A model generated the notes under the pieces. It was not told the origin of the DNA, made no database searches, and saw only the letters and a program-made list of their open reading frames with translations. From positions 310,001-374,000 of the forward strand of contig MU271154.1 of assembly GCA_021432605.1 (NCBI GenBank): a stretch of DNA of 64,000 nt. The letters run 5' to 3'. Origin of the DNA: Coniochaeta sp. PMI_546 (Eukaryota > Ascomycota > Sordariomycetes > Coniochaetales > Coniochaetaceae). Positions 10,792 through 23,195 of the stretch are shown here, one piece after another (position 1 is the stretch's first letter; each line of letters begins with the position of its first letter). The position numbers and the translations under genes are program-made.

Positions 10792-11605
10792 GGTGTTGAA
10801 GCTGTGCGGAGATGCGGGGCGGATGTCGGGGGGTTGTGGTGCTGGAAGGAGCAGCAGACGGAAGATGTTGGAGCAACACAGGTATTTCCTGAGAGTCGCC
10901 AGCTTCACTTGAGAAGATTATGGTGATGACCGGAAAGCTTCGAGGTGAGTGACAGTTCTGTTTCGTAAGTGGACTTGTTGATCATGTATATGCTCCTCAA
11001 AGTAATCAGGAACAGCTTCGAGATGGTAAGCGCATCAGTCCCGCGATCTAATCTGGCAAAGCTGGTGGGATGATATTCGTCTAGAAAAAGATACGGACCA
11101 GCCGTGTATATTCTCGGACAGGAATCACCTGATGTTGAGTAGTGTTATGGTTTTACTTCGGCATGTAGCTACGGTGTTTTTATGCCTGATCTCTCTCAGA
11201 GAGCACAACAAAGACAGTCAGTTCGAGCGTGTGGTGATGATCATGGACTGACGTGACGTCGGTTGGAGCTACCCCGCGTGCCCCTCATAAGCTGCGAGTA
11301 CTAGTACCACTGCGTGTAAGTCATTCCCATCCGCTCAGAAGGTTGTTGAACTGAGTGCTCTGCATAACCCGCGCTGGACGCTGGCCGCTCAAACCATTAC
11401 TTTCACTGATTTCATAAAATTGAAATGCTCATTGATTGGACAGTGGCTGGGGTACGTTGAGTAAATGAGACCGATTCTCGCAAGATAACCCTTGCTCTAT
11501 TAGTATTGTTTCGTTGAGCAAGCGGTGCAGCAGTTAAAAGGGCACAAGTGAGCTTCTCATGATCAAGTAGCCAGTCTACGGGTCGAAAGTAGCTCCTGAT
11601 CGCTC
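10792..11605. other. Intergenic between two minus-strand genes
   Basis: The part near 10792-11000 is the likely promoter of the isoaspartate methyltransferase; the rest is the 3' flank of the esterase-like gene. No gene seen. Confidence 0.5.
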
Positions 11606-12586
11606 CTATTCCTCGAATTTCCATCCCGTCGTCTCTCGAAGAAACCCAACCATGTCCCCTAGCATATTTCCAGAGTACCACTGACCTAGGGACTGGTACT
11701 CTCTCCAGCATACCTCAAAGCCAAGTCGCTCCAAACAGTCGGCCGCTTCCCGGCCCAAGATAACGCTGACCCTGTCGTCTTCTGTGCCGTGGCCTAGAAA
11801 GATCGGGGTTCTCCCAAAGACCGCTCCGGCAAGGCTCGTACCGACTGTTTGCGTCTGTATCTCCTCCTTCAACCATTCGATAGCTCTGGTAGGTGCACTC
11901 GTCGCAGTGGCTGCGTCTTCCCCTTTGCCGTCATCGCCATCCTCTCTTTCAAAAGGATCGAACGCGTCATCGTCGATAGCTGCACTGTGTCCTTCCGCAC
12001 TGCCGTCACCAACTGTCGACGCTGGGTCCGTGAACATAGACACTTGCTGCATCAGCCCCGCCGCAAACGGCAGCCAGCCGCACATGCCCACCACGGCGCC
12101 GAGCGGTTCGCCATCCCAGAGGAGCAGGGCCGTCAGAGACGCCGCGCAGCCCTGGCTCAACCCGCCAAACACAACATTAGCAGCTTCCCCCGACACGGCA
12201 GCGATCTCGGCCCGCAGGAGGCCGTGCAGATCGGCGGTCGTCTCGCGGAGTCCCGATGTCTGCAATTCCTCGCGGTCGGTAGCCGGCGGGTCCAGCTTCC
12301 AGTTGTCGAACCACTGGTGCGTATAGGCGCGGCGGTAGACGGTGGCTCGGCGCCGGGCCGCTGTGGGGAAGACGAAGCGCGCATGCGGGAAGGCGGATCT
12401 GAGCGTGAGCACAGTATCGGCGGGGACAACGTCAGGCGACGCTGGTGCAGATGAAGATGGAATGGGCGAGTCCAACAGAGGAGGGCCGAACTTTGCGCCG
12501 GATGAGCCCCGACCGTGCAGCAGGATGAAGGTTTGCTTGTGCGGAAGGGTAAGAGGAGGCACGACTAAGGGATCTGGATAGTCCAT
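11606..12586 (-). CDS. Acyl-protein thioesterase/phospholipase-carboxylesterase-like protein, catalytic His position is Gln
   Basis: A single-exon ORF of 326 aa, an alpha/beta hydrolase of the APT1/carboxylesterase-2 family. The oxyanion-side motif FILLHGRGSSG (20-30), the nucleophile elbow GLSQG (Ser144) and the acid loop GHGTEDDRV (Asp270) are all present. At the site of the catalytic His, fungal relatives read Y-x-x-L-G-H-W-Y; here residues 297-304 read YQSLGQWY, with a CAG codon at position 302. An acidic insert (DDDAFDPFEREDGDD) lies before the last third. Intact members remove palmitate from proteins or hydrolyse short esters. With His missing, this copy may be inactive or impaired, or a binding protein, unless another His serves. 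The frame is otherwise undamaged. Confidence 0.85.
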   Translation of the reverse strand: MDYPDPLVVPPLTLPHKQTFILLHGRGSSGAKFGPPLLDSPIPSSSAPASPDVVPADTVLTLRSAFPHARFVFPTAARRRATVYRRAYTHQWFDNWKLDPPATDREELQTSGLRETTADLHGLLRAEIAAVSGEAANVVFGGLSQGCAASLTALLLWDGEPLGAVVGMCGWLPFAAGLMQQVSMFTDPASTVGDGSAEGHSAAIDDDAFDPFEREDGDDGKGEDAATATSAPTRAIEWLKEEIQTQTVGTSLAGAVFGRTPIFLGHGTEDDRVSVILGREAADCLERLGFEVCWREYQSLGQWYSGNMLGDMVGFLRETTGWKFEE

Positions 12587-14196
12587 GGCTCAGGTTGTGT
12601 GTGCGATGCTGATGTTGTTGCAAACTTCTGACGGTTTCTGGTTTGTTAGAGATCGCATCTCAGAACTTCCCACGCGCTTGAGCTTAAGTTCGATGGAATG
12701 AGTGCTGCGGGTAACCTCAAGACGGCAACTGCTGTGTGACAGCTTCAACGACAGTTGGTCTGGATACTCGCAGCCAGCCGGACAAAGGCAGCCCGCTGCG
12801 CCGCGTCAACCGCAACGTAGGACCAACATCTAAGTGTAGCCGGTATGAGGACCATCATGAGGTAGGCCGGTATCTCGGATGCGACTCATACAGCAAGCCC
12901 GGTTGGATACAAGAGGTGGTGACTATGCCGCTCAGCTCTAGGGAGACGTGTGTGTCGAGTAGGCTACCGCGTGGCTGCCGACTGCAATTCACAGCGGTCA
13001 AGTCTTACATCTGATCGGTTGGCGTTCAGTTTCTGCCCAATCATCGGCGGCCTTATGTCACCGAGTACCTATGCATAGTCGGACGCTGTCGGTTACGGGG
13101 CAAGAAAAGAGCCGGTTACTGCAGGACAGGGGAATGCAAAGCCAACTGGAGAACGGAGCAGATTGCAATGGTGCGCCTAATACTTTCATTGCTCAACAAC
13201 CTGATGACATTGGCAAAGACATACATGACCTCATCTGTGCATTATAGAGATGTCGTACCTATTGGGCTCTGTAAGATGAGCAGCAGGATTCGGACTCCTT
13301 GTGAAACATGGACCGAACATGATGCGTGATTGCGGCGCTGACGACAGATGAGGACGGGTGAGAGAAAACTGCCAACAAGACAAGATGCGCCTGCGACCTT
13401 GTAAGCGTATGGCCTGCCACAGAAACGGCTCCGCCACGGCCCGGTCATCGGATCCAGAGACCAAGGCCAGGAAGCACGCTTCCCATACTAGAAGTCCGCT
13501 GGAGAGAGAGGGTAAGCAAGGTAGTTAGTAGGTGATGACAGCCTAGAGGGTACTAGATTTGAGACGCGGTTGGTTCGTTTTCCACAGGGCGACAAGAATC
13601 ATGCAACCGAACATTAGCCTCTCCATACTCAGGTTGCCTAGGCCGACTGTATCGGCCGCCGGCTGTGACTCCCGTGTTAAGTCGGGCAACGTTGTGAGCC
13701 GCCGCCCGGTGGCGTCTGTGGACAACATGGCAGCCGCGGGAAGGAGAACGCGATGTAGGTCGGGATAGGTACAAGGGAGGCAAGCAATAGAGCGCGGGCT
13801 TGGTTTCCCGTCTGCCGAGTCATCCATAGAGTGCGTATCAAGGGAAAGGACCTCCCTGCATGTTGTTGAGCACGCCAGGTCTGAGACTGCGACTCAAAAC
13901 ATGGCATCAGGATATGCGAGAGGGTGGAACGAGTATGGCAAATGCAAGATTGACACTTGAACCGAACTCTTGAGAGCACGACGGGCCACACCCTCAACCT
14001 TCTGTCCGAGTCATGACACAGGAACATGCCGTCCTATTGATATGAAATCCATGAGTAGTAAGTAAGTATAGACATCCCACTGACAACCGTTGCGCCGAAC
14101 AAAGGAATTATGATGACGCGGAAGTATCGCCTGTATACAAGAGCCTCCTCAGCTCCGAAACCCGCAGATCCATTGGAAAGAAAGCTCTACAACGGT
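12587..14196. other. Intergenic, 1.6 kb, no gene seen
   Basis: The left end is the promoter side of the esterase-like gene and the right end is the 3' flank of the BSD2-like gene. Short minus-strand ORFs at 13543-14027 have no family resemblance. I see no repeat or RNA gene. Confidence 0.45.
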
Positions 14197-15386
14197 CTAT
14201 ACCACCGTCTCGGACCTCTCTCCCTCAGCAATGATAGGAATACCCAGGCCCCGATCTGGGCTCTGTAACACCAGTTGCTCGTGCCTCCTCGCCTTCAGGT
14301 AGTCGCTCACCGCCCTGATGAGAATGAACCATCCCACGATCATCAGGATATACGCAATCCACTCGCTGCTAGCGATATCCGACACGCCGCCGCTGCCACC
14401 CTCACCACCGTTGGCGACAGCGTTGGGATCAAAGTCGTGCGCGTTCGGGTCCGGTGGGTTCGCGTACCCGTCGCCGCCTCCTGACCCCGCCATACCGCCT
14501 GCCCCTGAGCCGGAATTGGTATTCTTCATGTAGAAACCATATTGTATAAGTGTGACGCCGAGACCAGCGCGTGAACCGTTCTTGGCCGCGTGCGAGGAGT
14601 GGAGGAGGTAGGTGAGGAGGAAACCGACGAGCTGGAAGGACATGGAGATCATGGCGTTCCAGATAAAGCTGAAGAAGGATCCGACTGGCATGCCGTCGAT
14701 GTACACTTCGTCAGGGCCGGTAAGGCCTGGCGCGAGGATGGTCGTTTCCCAGTATGGCGGTGCTTGATCTGCCGCTGCTTGTTCGTAGGTCTGTACACGT
14801 TAGTATTTAATTCGACATGCAGTTCTCCTGAATGCCACAAGGAAATGAAATAACATACCGGAGGCTGCTCCTCCTTCTCGGCCGCGCCCACCTCAGGCTT
14901 GGCCGCTAGATTCGAGAACACACCGTCCGACTGGATTCCACCACCATAGACTCTGAACGGAGTTGTTGCGGCTCCACTAGGCTGCCGGAACTGTGTTGGC
15001 CTCTCTGCGGCCGGCTGGGTATTTGTTGTGCGCGCATCGTTGCCACCTTGTGCCGAATTCGTGCTCAGAGGAAACGAGTTCCCCCGCACTAACCGCTGCC
15101 TGTCGTCTGGTTCGTCGTCACTATCGTCGCCCTCGGCGTCGAATGCGTCGGCCAGTGTAGCATCGACCCGTCCATTCCTGTCTTGTGATATTATCGATGA
15201 TGCGCGCGAGTGGAAGGAGGGCGGAGGCGAGTTGGGTACGGCATCTGTGTGGCTTGGCGTAGGACCGGTAGGTGTTTCGGGTTCGTTTTCGTCGTGTGTG
15301 TTTACCTGAGAAACCAGAGGTCAGTGTCTGTAATACGAGCATGAATATAAGGTACGTGCACATACCCTCTCATAGCGTCCCGCCAT
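14197..15386 (-). CDS. BSD2/NDFIP-family membrane adaptor (metal homeostasis, Rsp5 ligase recruitment)
   Basis: Three exons, 15386-15366 (only 7 codons), 15305-14859 and 14790-14197, give 353 aa. All joins are in phase 0. The family N-terminus (MAGRYERV..) is restored by the first splice. The cytosolic part is acidic (DAEGDDSDDEPDDRQRLVRG). A PPTY ligase-binding motif (PPxY) is assembled exactly across the exon 2/3 junction, followed by APPYWETTILAPGL. Membrane segments follow: GSFFSFIWNAMISMSFQLVGFLLTYLL, LGVTLIQYGFYM and WIAYILMIVGWFILIRAV, with a Gly-rich loop between the last two. Yeast Bsd2 recruits the Rsp5 ubiquitin ligase to sort metal transporters and other membrane proteins to the vacuole; the same role is inferred here, in Golgi/endosome membranes. 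It is divergent from the CBP6-like gene. Confidence 0.9.
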
Positions 15387-15937
15387 CTTGATATCGTTGA
15401 AATGGCCTTGGGGTCGATAGACAGATTGAATCTATCCCCTCGTTGCCACTTCAAAGTGCGGTCGGAGTTAAGGATTCCAGTCGAGGGTGCCGGTTTCGTC
15501 GATTGTGTCGTCGAAACAAACAAGTAGATCAATTAGAACGAAAGCTAGTAAAGGTGACAGAAGAAGGGAGCGTGATGGGTCAAGAAATCAAACGAAGTAA
15601 GATGCTGATTGAAGGTTTGAAGGAGAAGGATGATGAAGCAATCAAGCCCAAAGGGGACTCCTGGCTGCGCCGCCGCCTGATCCGCTGCTGGCGGCTGACG
15701 AAATGGCACCTGCGCTGGAACAGCGTGGATCTGGGCGGAACCGGGGTAGCAGCACCAGCTGAGAAGTTCGGAGACTAGCCGAGCCAATCATTGTGCCTCA
15801 ATTCCGAAATACAGCCCCACTTACTGTGGCTGACCATGTGTGGCGTTACCAGTAGATTGATTTGAGATTCGTTGACGGCGACATTCGCGACAGAGCGACT
15901 CCAAGCGGTCCTCAAGAACACTGCAGTGCCGCCCAAC
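15387..15937. promoter_or_regulatory. Shared divergent promoter region of the BSD2-like and CBP6-like genes
   Basis: These 551 bases separate two divergent start codons, so both promoters must lie here. A plus-strand ORF at 15443-15778 and a minus-strand ORF at 15545-15787 fall entirely inside and show no family likeness; I read them as leader sequence. Confidence 0.5.
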
Positions 15938-16403
15938 ATGTCAGGTCCAACCAGGAGTGTATGAACAGTCTATGCACATTCTTGCTCCGCCTGTGCTAAC
16001 TGAGGTGTAGGCTGTCCACCGAATCTTCACGGAAGCGCTCGCAAAGTGGCCCCGGGACTCGCTCCGGCCAGACTGCCAACTCCACGATGTCGTCGGCAAG
16101 CGCATAGAGAGAGAACTTGCGCAGTCAGGTGGAAATGCGACCGAAGCACAGCTGAAGCAAGTCAATGCGCTATACTCGCTACTAGAGAACCGGTACCAGA
16201 CAAAGGTACGCAATCAGCATGTCACCGTTGAGGACCACATCCTGACATTCACGCAGTACCGGATAGCAGGACGCCTGATGCAACCGAAGAGCAACCCGAC
16301 GCACTACACTGACCTCGTGAAGGAGCTCGAGGAGGCACCGAATCGTTCGTGGTTAGGCAGGTTAGGGAAGAAGTTGGGAGGGCTGATCAGATTCAAGGCA
16401 TGA
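15938..16403 (+). CDS. CBP6/UQCC2-like ubiquinol-cytochrome c reductase assembly factor
   Basis: Three small exons, 15938-15958, 16011-16205 and 16257-16403, with introns of 52 and 51 bases (GTATGA..TAG with a CTAAC branch; GTACGC..CAG). The protein is 120 aa. Both splices keep frame and produce the family blocks: WPRDSLRPD near residue 20, LENRYQTKYR over the second junction, then QPKSNPTHYTDLVKELEEAP and RSWLGRLGKKLGG at the end. In yeast Cbp6 binds the mitoribosome exit with Cbp3 and promotes cytochrome b translation and complex III assembly; human UQCC2 does the same. Matrix location is inferred. The gene is too finely split to show as a single ORF. Confidence 0.85.
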
Positions 16404-16675
16404 GTAATTGCAGCTGATGGATGCGGTATGTCGACATACCCGGGATTGTACGATAAATTGCATAGGGAGGCGTCTTTCATTGGGGCCCGGGGTCATTGTG
16501 GAGAGGTAGAAGAAACCACTCTTATGTACAAAAGTCTACTCTGTTGTATCACGACTTTTTCTCTACCGAGCCAGGACAGGGTATATGCAACCCGTATCGC
16601 AACGAACAATAGCACCCAAAACGCCAGAAGACCTACAGTGCGCTCCCTTCGCTAACCCCCTAATGCTCAGCTGCA

Positions 16676-17848
16676 TCATAGATACTTCCTTTCGGGATCG
16701 ACCGTGTCCATAAGCTCCATGCTCTTCTCATACATCGTGAACACAATCCCACCACTCATCACGAGTCTCGCCAACCGCGGTAACGCGCCGCTCCAGAAAG
16801 TCAACAAGCCCTCCTGCTTGAATATCATAGCCGCGCACCGGAACGAGTTGCCATATGTCTTCCTCGCCTCGATGCTCTGCATCCTCGTCTTGATGGTGTC
16901 GAGCGGCTGCGTCACGTACACCGTGATCAGGCCGGCCAGACCACCAATACCAAAGGTGGCGGCTGTGCCTAGCTTCTCCCCTGGTGCCGTGTAGCTCTCG
17001 GCCAGCTGCTTGAGGAAGGTGTAGGAGCCGAACCGCGTGGCACTGTTCGCCGCCTGTCGCGCTGTCGTCGGCACGAAGCCCTGGAAAAAGCCGCGGATGC
17101 CGCGTTCGCGAGCAATAATTGGGACTGCGTGGAGGAAGCCACGCATCCGTGGCTTGCCGGACTTTTTGTCGTCGATACTGTGTTACGCTGTCTTAGCCAA
17201 GTTCGTTTCATGCCTTTCAGGGGTCGTCCGGACCGGGCGATGACTCACAGCGTCGTCTTGATGCTCTCCGTCGGCGTCACAGCTAGCAACGACTCTGTCA
17301 CACCGGCGCCAAACCCTGCTATGACTGTCCGCGGGCCAGAGATCTTGCCGTCATGGTCGGCGAGGAGCTTCTTGTACTGATCGAACGCGACAAAGCCTGC
17401 GCTTACTCGTCAATTGTCATGCGCAAAGTAGTCGTGGCCTGGGTAGCATGACGTACGTATACCAGCCTTCGCCGAGTTACCAATGATGTTGGTCGTGCAG
17501 CCGGCATACCACTCTCTACCGAACTTCGGCCATGGCAGCTTCTTTCCCTCGGCTAACCTGCGGTTGAGCTGTGTTCGCGTCTTGGCAACTGCGTAATGGT
17601 TAGGATCGGCGAATGTTGGCAAGGAAGGAGGGTTAACGAACACTCGAATGGGTATGTGATAGCTATTGGTGAGTCAATTGTTAGCATTATCGTCCCGCGG
17701 AGCATGAGACACGCATCTCGTTCGAAAGCGCCAACTGTGCTTGCTACATACCAATCTCAATGGCACCAGCTGTCGAACCAGCAATGATGGACCGAAGGGG
17801 CGTCGGCCCCTTCTTGACCGGTTGCGATTCTACTTGCGCCGAAGCCAT
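16676..17848 (-). CDS. Mitochondrial carrier, tricarboxylate (citrate) transporter type
   Basis: Five exons: 17848-17752, 17662-17642 (21 bases), 17588-17457, 17396-17249 and 17177-16676. All phases agree and give 299 aa, normal for the family. The three repeats each carry the carrier signature PxD/ExxK/R: P-F-E-F-A-K after the microexon, P-T-E-S-I-K in repeat 2, P-L-D-T-I-K in repeat 3. The sequence context (ITYP, FAKTRTQLNRRL) and the second-repeat block NSATRFGSYTFLK resemble CTP1-type citrate carriers. Such carriers exchange citrate/isocitrate for malate or another tricarboxylate across the inner membrane, supplying cytosolic acetyl-CoA and NADPH. The donor of intron 2 (GTTCGT) is slightly unusual. 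The substrate is inferred from resemblance only. Confidence 0.9.
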
Positions 17849-19043
17849 CGTTGTCGGACGCGGCTGACGGTGCAGAGGTGAGCTGGGCGTGCAGTGTTCA
17901 GAGGGTTGGGACAGAAAATTGTCCGCCGTGATGGTACCTGTGTACCTCCTTGTATCGGACTCCAGATTCAAGTGACGTGATGCATCGCTGTGGATCCTGC
18001 GGTGGGCGTTTTCCGACTTTGTTTCTAGCTCCTATTGGTTCAAATTTGTGCACCTACCCTGTGCTTCTCTACTATGTAAGATGCCTGCTCAGTAAATGCA
18101 GTCTCACAACCATGCGCAGACTCGAAACTCTAGCACATCGCCGACAAGGTTCGTTGCAAAACCCAACATAAGACCCAATATCTCGGCTGAATCGCATATC
18201 TAATCACTCTTGGCACTACCGAAAGCGTAAAACATGATGTGTCGTCTTATCTAGCAGCAGATATCACCACAATTCTGGCACGAGTTCCGGCTTGAGGTGG
18301 CATAGCACGTGAAAACTTTGCGGAGGGAATTATGATTCCCAGCTTCAACGTCGTAGGCTCATCTTTTCAAGATGGTATACTCAAGAAGTCCGCGCCTAAG
18401 AAGGCGCGCCATGCCTATTACTTCTGAATACTTTGCTCCTCTACCCAGGACAGTGGTGGCATGCTCATGTAGGCCGAAGGTCCTGCGCCGGAAATGCTAC
18501 CAAGGAACACTCCCTTTGGGATTGAATGTTTCGGACTTGGCATTCGACCTGACAACCAATGTCAAGTTTAACTTGGGATAGGCGAAGTTGTCGAAGCCTG
18601 GACGAGGACATGTCGCTGTGCCAGTGGTTTTGTCCTTTGAGGATCCTTTAGGTATGTTCAACTATATCAGCAGTAAAGGGGTTGAATTCTCTATCAAGTC
18701 CTAACTTCTCTTGGAAGCCCGACTTTATATCACTCCTTTAATACAGCGCTAGTAAATGTTTGAGCTATATAGTATCAAGGAGCCGGGCAATAACCAAAGG
18801 GGTTAGGCCATCTAACAAGTCGTCTGTCTAACCTCTAAGTATAAAACTTCACTTTTAGGTTTATATGAACTTTTATGAAGGCTTACAGGTCTCATGTATG
18901 TCTCATATCAAAGTTAGAGTCACTTCAGTCCGGCCTCAGTACCTATCGGGAGAGTTCTCGCACAACATGCATCAAGTCGGTCTCACCTTCAACCAAACCT
19001 GCATCAAACCGTTTACGTGTAACCTCTGAGTACACCTTGACAA
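17849..19043. other. Intergenic with an AT-rich, possibly RIP-eroded island
   Basis: Upstream of the carrier gene the sequence is ordinary. From about 18640 to 18870 it becomes markedly AT-rich with many TA steps and stops in all frames, as expected for an old repeat damaged by RIP, but no transposase motif survives for naming a family. Confidence 0.4.
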
Positions 19044-20363
19044 ATGCCGCTCACTATGCAACATAACTGCCTTTCAGACACGCCAGAGTCACTTTCAATG
19101 CCTGAGTCAACACCCGGCGTCCGGGACGGTTCTTCGCCGCTGTCCCAGTCCGCTAATTGCCCACGTTTCGGCATCGACGAGCTTGTCAACAACAATATCA
19201 CGGGCGTGCTGGATCTGGCTCGAAACGAGCCTTCTATCGCCTCAGGGAACCACGTTCAGGCTCGGCCCGAGACCGTCATTGGGCAGCACAACCACCAACA
19301 CGCTATCCCTGAGCCGGTACGTAATCGCGACACACCTGCTGGTACTGCCCATGATACCAAAGCCGACAAGCATTTGAGAAAACTCCTCCGCGTCGAAACC
19401 AGGGACGATTATGATAGGGAGATGGCCAGGTTCAGGGCGTATCGCAAGCGCAAGTCAATGCGTCGCACCGAACACCTCTTGGCGCGGGTGCACGGCATAA
19501 AAGACAAGCGTGAACATGCCCTGAGCAGACAGGACAGAGAGGACTTCTCTGATGGCTCTGCTGGCTCGAACGAGGAACTGCCACAAATTACACGGCCAAA
19601 TAGGGGCAATAATAAGTGCAAGTATCATGTCCAATGCCCGCGCGGTGGCAAGGATGATATACCGTGCTGGGGATATCTGGTCCATACGAAATGATCACCT
19701 CTGTCGAAGCTGCCAACGGGCGCCTACATCCCTCAGTCCGACATATTAGATTTATCTCACGACCCGCCACCACCGCCATCTTGCGTGACAGATTATCGGA
19801 AGCATTCCCACGCCCCAGAGCTCAAGCTCGCTACCGAAGCACTGGTCAACACCCTCGCGCACTTCGCGGACCTCATCCCCCTGGAGATCAGAATCTGCAT
19901 CCAAAACATCAGGACCGCGTGCGACAAGGAAGGCGACCAAGTAGACGACTCGACCCTGGACGCCTTCGCCCGGTTTATCCTGGAGTGGGCAAAGTTCTCC
20001 TATCTGTCCGACAACATCGCCTTTCACCTCAACGGCAACTTCGTATTTGGCGGTTGGTCGATGAAGATGCAGAACTGGCTCTGCCAAGCCTACGGCAGCC
20101 AGATCTTCCGGTCCGACGAGGCCAAGATGGCCGCGTACACCTCGCAAGCCCGGGACCATCTGGCGGCCAACTGGCCGACGTACCACTGGGTCGTGTCGAG
20201 CGGGATCGTGACGCTGGCCATGCACTGCCGGAACTATCATGAGGCCCGCCATCATGGGGCCCGATTGCCGGCCGACTGGGTGTTTCCGCAGCCCTTCTAT
20301 CCGGGGTGGGCTAGGTGGCATTTGGATGAGAAGTGGAAGGGCTGCGCTTTGGGGGTGTTGTGA
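19044..20363 (+). CDS. Unrecognised protein, two in-frame ORFs separated by a TGA (intron or broken gene)
   Basis: ORF 1 runs from the ATG at 19044 to a TGA at 19692-19694 and the same frame reopens to 20363. A 57-base intron at 19680-19736 (GTCCAT..CAG) would remove the stop and keep frame, giving about 420 aa, but its donor is weak; 19645-19749 (GTGGCA..TAG) is an alternative. The first half is basic (DKHLRKLLRVETRDDYDREMA; RAYRKRKSMRR) with Cys near its end; the second half is well-ordered and Trp/Phe-rich (FILEWAKFSYLSDNIAF; NWPTYHWVVSSGIV; FPQPFYPGWARWHLDEKW). No family is recognised. It may be one spliced gene, two genes, or a pseudogene. Confidence 0.5.
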
Positions 20364-21624
20364 GGGAGAAGTTCGCTGGATTGGATGATAGTGGCTGTTT
20401 TGCTTGGTTGTTGGGATTTATCTTAGGGTGCATGAGCACTTCTTGTTCTTGGTGCTGTGTGTTCTTCAAGCGTCATGGGGTTTTGCATCTCCTTGGGAAT
20501 GGGCATCCCCTTGGAATTTGGCATCTCGTTGAAATGGGATTCATTTTTCTTCAGCATCGCGGGTGGAAGAAATTAAGGATAAGCAATTGATCATTTCAAG
20601 GAGTATCGTTTCACTGTAGCTTAGCTTCTTTCGCGATGATAGCTTTCAAAAAGTTTAGAGCGTGATTGGCAATGGCTTACATATATATGTTAATGCTGAG
20701 GGAGGGCTTCCTGTTTGATATCCGAAGCCTTCAACTGCCTGGGCAGGCAAGCGTCTAGATTTAGCTTCCCAATCCCAATTTCTATGATTACGGCAAGTGG
20801 TTTCAAAGTCAGCAGGTGAGTAGACCGGGGAAGTCGTTACAAGAGCTACGGTATCTTGGACACTAGGCTTGTGGGCTATGCTGTCTCCCTCTCCGAAAAT
20901 AAAGTGGTCAGACTTTATATACTCTTAGCGGGACTCCTGATTATGGGTCAGCATAAACAATGCTGGGGAAGGGGAAGATCAGGTAGGAACATGCGTGTTA
21001 GGAAATGATGACCGAGGTCACAGATCACATCTGGACATACATCTGGTACTCGGTTACATGACTCCTCTAGCGAAGACTTGTATTTTCCTAGGTGTATCAT
21101 GTCGAAATTCTTCCTTCCCTGAGAGAAGAAGACATCCGAGATCAAAAGCATCGCCAAGGACTTTACTAATCATGTACCCCTGACTTGTACCCAACCCATA
21201 GGCATCATCGCGCCGGCTGTTGGCCCATTGGGCACATTCTACTCGCGAAATTGTTCAAATCTGAACGGTAGTCATCATTCAAGAGTATTGTGAAGATGTG
21301 CGAGCGTTATGTGTTTGTAGCTAGAAGCCAACCCGAGTAAATCCAGATATTAGAGCGTGGAAAATTCTCTTCAGTCCATCAACCGCCTTACAATCCGTGC
21401 AATACCTAACACCTCGCTCCATGTAATCACTCACACAAGCAAGCTGAGAGAGACGATCAGAATGAAGACATCAGGGGTACAGTTGTGACTACTCAAGTAA
21501 ATCGGTTGAATCTTTGCCAAATCGTATGAATTTTGATCCCAGACACAACTCCGAAGTAAAATCTAGCCATGTTCATAACTCATCTCGCGCACCGTTCAGA
21601 TCGGCAGCTTTTCGTGGTAAAGAA
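20364..21624. other. Intergenic, 1.26 kb, AT-rich in places
   Basis: Only short ORFs without likeness to known proteins. The stretch 20580-20760 is AT-rich. The right end is the 3' flank of the mannitol dehydrogenase gene. Confidence 0.45.

Positions 21625-23195
<1,571 letters not shown>

Noticed and set aside
9887-10912. Plus-strand 341-codon ORF
   Set aside because: It is antisense to the isoaspartate methyltransferase, whose motifs are unmistakable; the open frame reflects GC bias.
15443-15778. Plus-strand 111-codon ORF upstream of the CBP6-like gene
   Set aside because: No family likeness, and it lies in the shared promoter region of two well-supported genes.
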